Of a DNA stretch of 20,865 nt, positions 16,601 to 20,865 are shown piece by piece; position 1 is the stretch's first letter, and each line of letters begins with the position of its first letter. This stretch comes from a virus. Where the stretch lies: the IMG/VR virus record IMGVR_UViG_3300044846_004510, positions 1-20,865 of that record; one strand, written 5' to 3'. A program made the translations under genes and the position numbers. A model generated the notes under the pieces. The model was given only the letters and a program-made list of their open reading frames with translations. It ran no database searches and had not been told where the DNA came from.

Positions 16601-18593
16601 TGCCGCTAAGATCTACAGTTACAATGTCAGGGATGACACCAGACTCTCCCCACAAACCGCCTCTTCCGTCTTTCTTATAGATACTATACTTAACGCCGTT
16701 TTCAAGAGTTCCTTCAATTTTTGCATTAGGGTCTCTACTTGCTTGTAGCTTAATAATTTGTTGAGTTATCGAGCCACTAAACTTCTCCGCGCCATCTATA
16801 GGTGGATCCATGTTGATTTCGTCTACTGACTTGTCATCTGACACAGGAGCGTTACCTTCAAGAGTACGCCCATACTCCGCCTCTAGGCGACGAACTTCTT
16901 CACGAGGAATGCCAAGATCTTTTGCAACCTTGTCAAGTGAGTCGCCTGCCATGCGACGTTCGTAGATTTCTTTGCCTCCGGCTTTAGCAGAAGGGATGTT
17001 AGCGATAGGCTCTAGTTTACGGTCACGCTTAACTTCTTCTGCCTTAATCCAACGTGGAATGTCTGCTTCAGCTGCCTCCCACGACGGGTACTCTTTATCA
17101 TACGCGCTAAATTTACCACCAAAATCGTATCCAGCTTTAACCGATACAGGACTAGCGTAATCATTTGCGATTTCCTTATTGTACTCGACGTACGGGAGTC
17201 CTTCTTCACCAAATACTCTATCTGCGCCAATTGCTCTACGTTCAACATCTGGCATGCGGCCTCTTCTAACGACGCCTTCCCAACCTGCGGGTACCTTGTT
17301 TCCATTTTGATCTACGCCGCTCTTGACAAGTTCTTCAAGTCTATCAAACTCTGCGTTATAAGCTGTTCTAGTATCTAGGCGAGCTTTAACTGCCCGCTGG
17401 CCATCCCGCTGTCCTTCTGTAAGACTCTCGCCTTTAACTGCGTCGTACGCTTCTTGATCTCCGTTAGCGAGATCATTAACATCAGCCCAGTTACCTGCGT
17501 CGCCAACCTTGTCCGCAAGTGAACCATCTGCATTTTGACGATAGAGAGTATACTCACCGTCGGTTACCTTAGCGGTGTAGTTATCATCTGACGTAAATGT
17601 GTTGTCATCTGCCTTTGTCCAGCCTGTGGGCGCGTCTTGACGTGTAGCTATAATGTCAGCCCTTGATGGAATTCCTAAAACTGATTGGTCTGGTGTAGCA
17701 CCTGGAGTAATTCCAGCCTTCTTAAGAGCTTCGCTTGAAATGCGCGCGGCGTACGTATCAACGTTTCCAGGTTGAACTGCATAGATGCCGTCTGGTAGAT
17801 TTTTATTTCCTGAAACTTGGATAAGACCAGCTGGACGCTGGTTTGCAGCTCCTGGTCTTGGTGAGCTTACACCTACATAGACACCGGACGCTGCTGCAAC
17901 TGAGCCACCAGATGTGCGGAAGCGGAAGTTTGCACCGCGTCCCATTTCAACCCAGCGGCCTTTCTTGTCACGCCACTGTAAGGCAACGCGTGCGCGTCGA
18001 GCTGCAGAAGAGTTACCGCTGCCAAACGCGGCAACGATAGGTGAAAGGTTATCAATCTTAAAGTACGCGGCGAGAAGAGTCTTACTTGCATTAAGTCGGG
18101 CAAACGCGTGTTCGCGTTCTAGTGAACCTGGTGTTGCTGCATGTGCGGATGCGACTAGAGGACGAATTGATTCGTCGATAGAAGGATCGGCTGCAATCCA
18201 TCGCGCGTTCTTCTTAAGAAACTCTTCACCTGACAGCGAGGCGTTGAGAGTAGAGAGCGGGTGACCTGCAACTAATAGATCTGTGTTATGTGTTTGGCTA
18301 GCTGTAAACGTCTTTGTTGCAACGTTGAGGAAGCGTGAAACCTCTTTTATCACCGCAAAGTCTAATGAGACGTCATCGAGTGAAGACAAACTTGAAAGTG
18401 CTCGGTTCATTACAATAAGCGCAGAGCGTGGAGTTACGCGACGCTCCTGAGGAACCTTAGAGTTTGCCTCAGAGACAAGTGCAAGAACTTGCTCGCGAAG
18501 AGATAGTACAGGCATATAGTTACTGTCATTCTTCTTACGTGCAGCCTTACGCTTTAGCGTACGCTCAATCTTCTTGTTTAGAGGTGCGTCCAT
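9810..18593 (-). CDS. Giant modular virion protein (2927 aa) with GNAT-like and PI3/4-kinase/HipA-like C-terminal domains
   Basis: The ATG start overlaps the upstream stop as TAATG, with AGGGAG as ribosome binding site. Residues 1-25 are Lys/Arg-rich. Residues about 200-225 hold a phage motif (RRARVALQWRDKKGRWVEMG). About 545-575 and 731-760 are helix-turn-helix-like (LDKVAKDLGIPREEVRRLEA; ILADRNGVSEEEIKAVL). About 782-1057 are two identical 138-aa units. About 1205-1228 is an Asp/Gly tract. About 1236-1306 and 1358-1528 are two pairs of diverged internal repeats. About 2081-2131 is KOW-like, about 2300-2412 GNAT-like and about 2640-2927 kinase-like. Proline linkers PDEPPTPPSG separate the central domains. 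I find no cysteine anywhere. The position between portal and protease points to a minor head protein inside the particle. Its segments resemble pieces of giant actinophage proteins, but I know of no characterised homologue. Injection into the host and enzymatic action there are inference. Confidence 0.85.
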   Translation of the reverse strand: MDAPLNKKIERTLKRKAARKKNDSNYMPVLSLREQVLALVSEANSKVPQERRVTPRSALIVMNRALSSLSSLDDVSLDFAVIKEVSRFLNVATKTFTASQTHNTDLLVAGHPLSTLNASLSGEEFLKKNARWIAADPSIDESIRPLVASAHAATPGSLEREHAFARLNASKTLLAAYFKIDNLSPIVAAFGSGNSSAARRARVALQWRDKKGRWVEMGRGANFRFRTSGGSVAAASGVYVGVSSPRPGAANQRPAGLIQVSGNKNLPDGIYAVQPGNVDTYAARISSEALKKAGITPGATPDQSVLGIPSRADIIATRQDAPTGWTKADDNTFTSDDNYTAKVTDGEYTLYRQNADGSLADKVGDAGNWADVNDLANGDQEAYDAVKGESLTEGQRDGQRAVKARLDTRTAYNAEFDRLEELVKSGVDQNGNKVPAGWEGVVRRGRMPDVERRAIGADRVFGEEGLPYVEYNKEIANDYASPVSVKAGYDFGGKFSAYDKEYPSWEAAEADIPRWIKAEEVKRDRKLEPIANIPSAKAGGKEIYERRMAGDSLDKVAKDLGIPREEVRRLEAEYGRTLEGNAPVSDDKSVDEINMDPPIDGAEKFSGSITQQIIKLQASRDPNAKIEGTLENGVKYSIYKKDGRGGLWGESGVIPDIVTVDLSGRTFDARQAIKQEMFRWDATDKVWRRTHLGLGPRAYSSPLAIQATLEKLNGGNKLAGKEAILPSAAELRQDMKANKWTPKILADRNGVSEEEIKAVLDGSDKPTGDGSGTGDGGDGGSGPDEPPTPPSGDGGDPEDPSSLWGSKNSIEKPDGKTFDIILAEMDEPWDDDKTIMQHVVDQANELGIHVGISPDNYGGGLGFGDERVVRFTFPEKTVSEELARKLIGDGPDSDEDGILMSRLSTQEDWDEALAEITAGGPDEPPTPPSGDGGDPEDPSSLWGSKNSIEKPDGKTFDIILAEMDEPWDDDKTIMQHVVDQANELGIHVGISPDNYGGGLGFGDERVVRFTFPEKTVSEELARKLIGDGPDSDEDGILMSRLSTQEDWDEALAEITAGGPDEPPTPPSGPGSNTPGSGFSDYVIDLASGNRSPANDLQEQLDEDAEKLAVGFIENIYEDAGDAYELSQDIKDNKPEGMSDKEFIDDAAAQMRENLEAIVDRAIEDRNDFVESGDEEPVDFDKEAFINTAIKRYKELVQEELDGIREDDDDGGDGDFDFDDDGDGDGDGLGFTETENVVDAIYDAGLISLKNRNDIMQKFSDIMQDEDRQIGFDDIESAVDDLYENDKISLEERNNIMSKATDAIQDEMPNADAGGPDEPPTPPSGGTPPSPGKPPAGMKLDFADPEQAAENAGLTKDTPFKDIVRAWFDQNIKPVAPTAKLDAIEEGGIMPSVSISADNEEDLLNAFRVYFGDEEATLEDLRDSSEEYSAPDTRAAVGKKYTVDFAMDQEDYGDIGLNPDEDYTSEEVANAWIKTKGLAGKVTFAGAVESNGMWPEMSFNIPDEHKDAFAEAYGYDSWKDLNEDAQLEEGDSPDEPLTPSDEQSQVDIAKKDSDLRPREGSSTGFDYNGGVMVWSSDSRTWMVRDGARDINLGRAATVEEAKRKIDDSRNEISSGTGDAPDEPPTPPSGGTPPKTPSPNVPSAPGLFNGFNVPDGAFKFNTVDYSPEGRIDEASSDFTDDPQKLAIRFTPQDLVQALSQAMLGNSTDAALAEILNANVDDDNDILDPAEIQDSVNIPQVNLGVPSGAGQLEFSAGAEFVPAEALFNAIWEAGLDPNRVVANIYDSVNGNNNNLNKLIDAQGGVPSAEEAQLVDDIVQEIRQLKDASAPGDSPVANEKQTPSPDPLPGSLIENIPIDFDNPDYYIPNTDAYVPSQPDVDENGYTDNPEILSADYEVADLIEQMLSGITDGSGAALLAFDNITVEVPIEAMRDAIQYQDINTNQILLDLKKESNDMGDTTPRLQAHSQIIADLVEQTGNTVDDDTADKIRDVINEKGLLDWSEADDAEIIEAITEVAGPGLFGEVPTPAAERRFPPTTGERQATETSEVAIDSPENETPQFNYPGPREAGYSANNTVLDSNGAAVGAGARVQALSDGRAGTILAVQNIDTKTGRDADYVRVRFDDGMTAVRSARQVFGIDAGASVTQGEGPGQLPPARRRAVPQDPTVRLNEPAPQGLPVIAGNGDIPGVNLVDTPQDLVEFTNPDAKQSDYLAWGLRAPEVARAGRERVTIDNIADLIAKIDVAKKAYSATNNADERAKIKLEYEQDDEKIETLLRDTFGVREGTTFGSRGYTVRKNATVSYGMYNSGEMYASIRFAILDNTGVEIGTGDRSLRGNNVENPDGTTSQEWYTTNSVLRIPDKNNQKSGFAAAYNRYMENWYIANGFKKVKVHAYAGAGWDGGLVWALNGFIWDGPSEAGRVPGILRKMLNDARTTEEEKQIIKNMQDKMAELNPTGNYTPDTVPTPLEIAQIGAYAGASEKAWWAGKRTMINLDWYGVKNLDPAATEQRQALNYNQIRNARKRIAGNVNRPNVSRELVLTTNSNEFADANPELRPYIDYIRDVFRSNRSLAVLSPGAKTALNRFAASQLLKGEDRTVGLEDLIKLRVALDAEFKADNPLATSNDFGVGSQLLDVSMDDVRRNNVPGFTIRELGMYESGINSTFIVMHNDSGQVFYIKKDSYATQYQLNGPGAEVQADAMLRASGMAAGYETRVSSVDPEVLVMQRAGAGVPLLGEPMTAANALNTMSVSLPDGSTVRVNSQNFMDLLHTPEDAIRVMLVDLIISNTDRHNGNLLLAVDGTDAGKIRILPIDHALSAFSPGTERVQYTVNEIFDNGNDNLYGMAMPVLTKRLKQDELLALFRNEANAIVEGLNNPANLPTGRELDLIISNFGSLDAYRQKIQERIDSLLKPDGEGYQTFLSTLKPGYWTQR
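11358..11696 (-). other. GNAT acetyltransferase-like domain of the giant protein
   Basis: This covers residues about 2300-2412. The segment YASIRFAILDNTGVEIGTGDR, a strand ending WYTTNSVLRIP, then QKSGFAAAYNRYMENWYIA and FKKVKVHAYAGAGWDGGLVWALNGF has the order of a GNAT fold. That order is a beta hairpin, a Q/RxxGxG/A-like turn plus helix (here QKSGFA), a beta strand, then a small helix and strand. The first glycine of the acetyl-CoA loop is not canonical, so it may be a degenerate or non-catalytic member. The call is by pattern only. Confidence 0.5.
13711..13743 (-). repeat. Linker repeat coding for PDEPPTPPSG (fifth exact copy)
   Basis: This separates the short FDYNGGVMVWSSDSRTWMV domain from the downstream C-terminal half of the giant protein. 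The protein motif is identical to the other copies, but the DNA differs from them by several synonymous changes, so the peptide itself appears to be under selection. Confidence 0.85.
13977..14000 (-). repeat. Degenerate linker repeat coding for PDEPLTPS
   Basis: This is a diverged copy of the proline linker, with Pro to Leu at position 5 and a shortened end. It lies between the second unit of a diverged domain pair and the next small domain of the giant protein. Confidence 0.7.
14623..14655 (-). repeat. Linker repeat coding for PDEPPTPPSG (fourth exact copy)
   Basis: This lies between the acidic helical domain pair (residues about 1236-1306) and the next domain pair (about 1358-1528). It is followed by GTPPSPGKPP, which extends the proline-rich tether. 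Confidence 0.85.
14912..14978 (-). repeat. Triplet-rich low-complexity tract coding for Asp/Gly
   Basis: Runs of GTC, GCC and GTCGCC on the plus strand read as DDDDGGDGDFDFDDDGDGDGDG in the giant protein, residues about 1205-1228. The DxDxDG spacing recalls calcium-binding loops, and the DNA could change length by replication slippage. Confidence 0.8.
15391..15804 (-). repeat. Perfect 414-bp tandem duplication, second protein copy
   Basis: This unit matches 15805-16218 base for base as far as I can read. The identity continues 33 nt further, through the next copy of the linker (15391-15837 equals 15805-16251). It encodes a linker plus a domain running from SLWGSKNSIEKPDGKTFDII to MSRLSTQEDWDEALAEITAG. 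The length is a multiple of three, so the frame is kept. Confidence 0.92.
15805..16218 (-). repeat. Perfect 414-bp tandem duplication, first protein copy
   Basis: This is the upstream copy in the sense of transcription and codes for residues about 793-930 of the giant protein. There is no difference from the neighbouring copy, not even at synonymous sites, so the duplication is recent, homogenised or an assembly product. Confidence 0.92.
16219..16251 (-). repeat. Linker repeat coding for PDEPPTPPSG (first copy)
   Basis: This is the first proline linker after a Gly/Asp-rich tract (GDGSGTGDGGDGGSG). It has the same 33 nt as the linkers at 15805-15837 and 15391-15423, which are the ends of the tandem duplication. 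The duplication could have arisen by recombination between two linker sequences. Confidence 0.88.
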
Positions 18594-20167
18594 TACATAG
18601 CTCCCTTGCGCTTCTTTGGAAGTAAATCTGCGTCCTTAGATTCATAAAGTTTTGTCGCTAGTGTATATGCTCGCTCAAACGGGATATCCCCGTCTCTTAC
18701 ACCTCGTAGCCATGCACCGCGTAGCGCAGGGATTGCCTCATAGCCTAAAGATGAATACTCAGCCATCGCGTGAATAGCGTGCTCAGGTGAGCCATACTCA
18801 TCTGCAGATTTAAGCGCTATAGATAAAAGTTCATGTTGCATTATTGAAGCCTCTGCACGAGAAGAACGGGGATGTGCCTTAGGCAAAAGATCGTTGTCCT
18901 GCTTGTAGTTTGAATTTGCAGGTGAGCCAGACTTTAAAAGCTTAAGGAAAGCGTTAACACGAGCCATTGCCCAACCGTCGCGAGTCATACCTGGTCGATG
19001 ACTAGATGAGAACGCGCCTGAACCTCTACGGTAGACAGCCTTTAACATTGGAAGTGTTGCCTTACGCCCAGGCTTTGCTTTTTCGTTATGCGCTGCTACC
19101 TTATTGCGAAGTCCTGCCTCTGTTCGTGCAGAGAAAACAATCTTCTTAGATCCTGAAGCAGATCCTGGCTTGTTTTTCTTTGAGCCGCGGATACGATCTT
19201 TCTTTGAAGCCTTACGTGAGCTTGCTGCAGTAATAGGTCCGCCGGTTGCCCACGCGTTACACGTACGAGAAGCAGCGCACTTGAAATCTAGCGCTTCGCA
19301 GTATCCAAGCTCTGCCTGGCCAATTGCTGCGTCAGCATCTACCGCGCTTGAGTCACCTTGCTCTATTCCAGACGCAATGCAGTCAAGCATCTTTGGAGTG
19401 CGAATAAAGAATACGCAATTTCCACAAACTGCAGTCTTTGCTTCCTCGGCAGTTGTTTTCCACTTGTCAGCTTTTTCTTGCCAAAATTCTTCGTTAGGCT
19501 CATTTGGGTTCAATGGGCCGTAACCAACGTTGTCAATTGCGTTTTGACGATTCTTTAAGTTAAGTTCAATGTCCTGCGTAGCCTCGGGACAATCATATGT
19601 CTCTTCTTCAACTGCAAGCTCTGAATCATTCGACGCATCTACAGGCACACAGTTTGGCACCATCTTCCCGCTCTTGCCCTTTTTCATTCCTACTTGCTTG
19701 TAACCATCCCAGCAAGGACTCTTGTTTGCAAGCGCAGAAGTATCAACAGAGTCTAATAAATCAATTGAAGCCGTGATCTGGCTGTCTTCAACCTTAACTA
19801 CTCCGTCAGGGATAACCGCAAAGCGGCACTTGCCGTCGTCTTCAATTGGTTGTTTAATAATCTTGCAAACACCAGGACCTTCGTAGAGTACACAGTTGAT
19901 GCACTTAACACCAATTTCTTTATACTCGTTTTCAGCCGCAGGAGTGTATCCTGCCCAGATGCCTGTTTTGTCCTCGTTAAACTTTCCGTGCTTCTCTGCG
20001 ATCTCTAAGAGAGCTGCAGCAAGGTCCTGCTCTTCAGCAACGATAATTCCTGCTGCTGTAATTGGTTCAGCCTGCTTCTCTTTCTCAAGGTAAAGACCGA
20101 CGGCGACGGCAGCGACGTTAGCAAGGGCGTTAACAAGGTCTGTCTTGTCAACCTTTGGTTTTTCCAT
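18593..20167 (-). CDS. Cysteine-rich head-module protein with possible metal or Fe-S sites
   Basis: This is a complete 524-aa gene with an ATG start 5 nt after the portal stop. Its ribosome binding site is weak (GAAGG about 13 nt away), so coupling to the portal gene is likely. Its own stop overlaps the giant gene start. All 13 cysteines lie in residues 89-303. Cluster 1 is C89-x2-C92-x8-C101-x12-C114, recalling small high-potential iron-sulfur proteins. PCWDGYKQVGMKKG then gives C152 and C173. Cluster 2 starts with DCPEATQDIELNLKNRQNAI (C193) and continues C248-x2-C251, C263, C290, C297 and C303 in FKCAASRTCNAWATGGP. I recognise cluster 2 as a domain seen in other environmental phage proteins, of unknown function. 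Residues about 345-440 are a basic helical module (KATLPMLKAVYRRGSGAFS, RDGWAMARVNAFLKLLKSG, DNDLLPKAHPRSS). The C-terminus is a helical domain. A head-interior or portal-associated role is inferred from position. Confidence 0.75.
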   Translation of the reverse strand: MEKPKVDKTDLVNALANVAAVAVGLYLEKEKQAEPITAAGIIVAEEQDLAAALLEIAEKHGKFNEDKTGIWAGYTPAAENEYKEIGVKCINCVLYEGPGVCKIIKQPIEDDGKCRFAVIPDGVVKVEDSQITASIDLLDSVDTSALANKSPCWDGYKQVGMKKGKSGKMVPNCVPVDASNDSELAVEEETYDCPEATQDIELNLKNRQNAIDNVGYGPLNPNEPNEEFWQEKADKWKTTAEEAKTAVCGNCVFFIRTPKMLDCIASGIEQGDSSAVDADAAIGQAELGYCEALDFKCAASRTCNAWATGGPITAASSRKASKKDRIRGSKKNKPGSASGSKKIVFSARTEAGLRNKVAAHNEKAKPGRKATLPMLKAVYRRGSGAFSSSHRPGMTRDGWAMARVNAFLKLLKSGSPANSNYKQDNDLLPKAHPRSSRAEASIMQHELLSIALKSADEYGSPEHAIHAMAEYSSLGYEAIPALRGAWLRGVRDGDIPFERAYTLATKLYESKDADLLPKKRKGAM

Positions 20168-20172
20168 TGTAG

Positions 20173-20865
20173 TTAGATGCCTTCCCGTAGAGCTGGTGGT
20201 AATTCTTCTTCTGCCGGGGCAGGAGTTGCAGGTGGCGTTGCGTTCTCTAAGATCTGTTGAATCTCCTGAGGAACGGGAGCAACGGAGTCAGCCTGTTGCG
20301 AATCGCGAACAGACTTCATAACCTCGGGAGCGATAGCTCCAATCATTGCCTGTGTAAGCTCTGGAGAGATAGAGCCCTTCTCTACGAGAAGGCGGATAGC
20401 AAGCTCATTTGGATCCGGCGCGTCGGTAGCCGCAAAGCCGTGAGCGCGACGCCATGTCTCGTAGGACACCGCCATCTTGTCAAAGCCTGAGTCTGCATCG
20501 GCCGCTCTGTCATTACGTGTAGCAACCTGTGAAGGGTCAAACCAAACGGTAATACGTCGAACGTCCTCCTCGGCAAACCCTCCTGCAACGAGCGCAGGGC
20601 GTAGGTATGCAACTGTGAGAGCGTCCGCGATAAGAAGCATCAACGGTTCGATATGTGACTTATAGAGAGCTTCATCAATTTGGAGCGCGTTAGAGTACTT
20701 AACGTTTGCAAGCCCTGTGACAATATCCTTAGGAACATCAAGTCCCTGGAGGATACGCTCGAGGACGCGATCTGCGCGTTGTGCAAGTGCAGGGTCAAAC
20801 GAGCGCTCAAACTTAAACTGCTTAATTTTGTCGCCAAGTTCTGCAGGTCCACGAATAATAAGCGG
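20173..20865 (-). CDS. Portal protein, C-terminal part
   Basis: This is open from the window edge to the stop at 20173-20175, showing 231 codons; the N-terminus lies outside. The sequence runs through RADRVLERILQGLDVPKDIV, TGLANVKYSNALQIDEALY, KSHIEPLMLLIADALTVAYL, ITVWFDPSQVATRNDRAADA and VSYETWRRAHGFAATDAPDP. This is the typical C-terminal half of siphovirus portal proteins of actinophages. The portal is the dodecameric ring at the capsid vertex through which DNA is packaged and released. The long helix with KYSNALQIDEALYKSHIEPL fits the stem or wing helix, and the last 40 residues are Pro/Glu-rich and disordered. The TTG or ATG codons near 20643 are internal and are not starts. Confidence 0.85.
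   Translation of the reverse strand, partial: PLIIRGPAELGDKIKQFKFERSFDPALAQRADRVLERILQGLDVPKDIVTGLANVKYSNALQIDEALYKSHIEPLMLLIADALTVAYLRPALVAGGFAEEDVRRITVWFDPSQVATRNDRAADADSGFDKMAVSYETWRRAHGFAATDAPDPNELAIRLLVEKGSISPELTQAMIGAIAPEVMKSVRDSQQADSVAPVPQEIQQILENATPPATPAPAEEELPPALREGI

Noticed and set aside
9810-18593. Tape measure protein
   Set aside because: The length would suit it, but the gene lies between portal and protease, has no long coiled-coil repeats or membrane segments, and carries enzyme-like domains.
17900-18593. MuF (SPP1 gp7-like) domain at the start of the giant protein
   Set aside because: The position fits, but I could not find the characteristic motif, so only a minor head role is suggested.
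20173-20643. Separate gene starting at TTG 20643
   Set aside because: The frame continues open to the window edge, and the joined sequence across 20643 is a continuous portal helix.

Overview
This window is the head (capsid) module of a tailed double-stranded DNA phage, most likely a siphovirus of an actinobacterial host. Every convincing gene lies on the minus strand, so the transcript reads from 20865 down to 1. The actinophage assignment rests on familiar sequence patterns in three places: the portal C-terminus, the capsid maturation protease (a His/Ser protease followed by the GRVFGHIAAW-type domain), and the small head-tail protein at the far end. Base composition looks moderate rather than high-GC by eye. 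That would suit a low- or mid-GC actinobacterium such as a freshwater lineage, but this is inference.

In transcription order the layout is: portal C-terminus (20865-20173, cut by the window edge); a 524-aa protein with 13 cysteines (20167-18593); a 2927-aa giant protein (18593-9810); a 187-aa unknown protein (9797-9234); a roughly 1533-aa multidomain capsid protease (9232-4631); a 662-aa major capsid protein with a fused acidic, scaffold-like N-terminus (4501-2513); a 292-aa second capsid-like protein (2413-1535); a 349-aa probable tail or other virion protein with a Thr-rich insert (1481-432); a strong hairpin that may be a terminator (377-420); and the start of a head-tail connector-like gene (332-1, cut by the window edge). 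Genes upstream of 4631 are packed with overlaps or tiny gaps (a TAATG junction at 18593, other gaps 1-12 nt). Gaps of 53-129 nt appear around the capsid and tail genes. The longest is the 129-nt leader of the capsid gene, which can fold so that its ribosome binding site is paired.

The most striking element is the giant protein. It occupies 8.8 kb between the portal and the protease, where minor head proteins are usually encoded. I found no cysteine in its 2927 residues. It is built as beads on a string, with domains separated by at least five exact PDEPPTPPSG linkers. One domain is present twice as a perfect 414-bp tandem duplication. Near its C-terminus it carries a GNAT-like segment and then a complete-looking PI3/4-kinase or HipA-like kinase domain (K2674/E2690, DRHNGN at 2784-2789, IDH at 2807-2809). 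A reasonable hypothesis is a virion-packaged effector that enters the cell with the phage DNA and modifies a host or phage target. The Cys-rich neighbour and the protease, which shares several small modules with the giant protein, may be partners in packaging or processing it.

I saw no tRNA, CRISPR, integrase, transposon or origin in the window, and no gene-free stretch longer than 129 bases.
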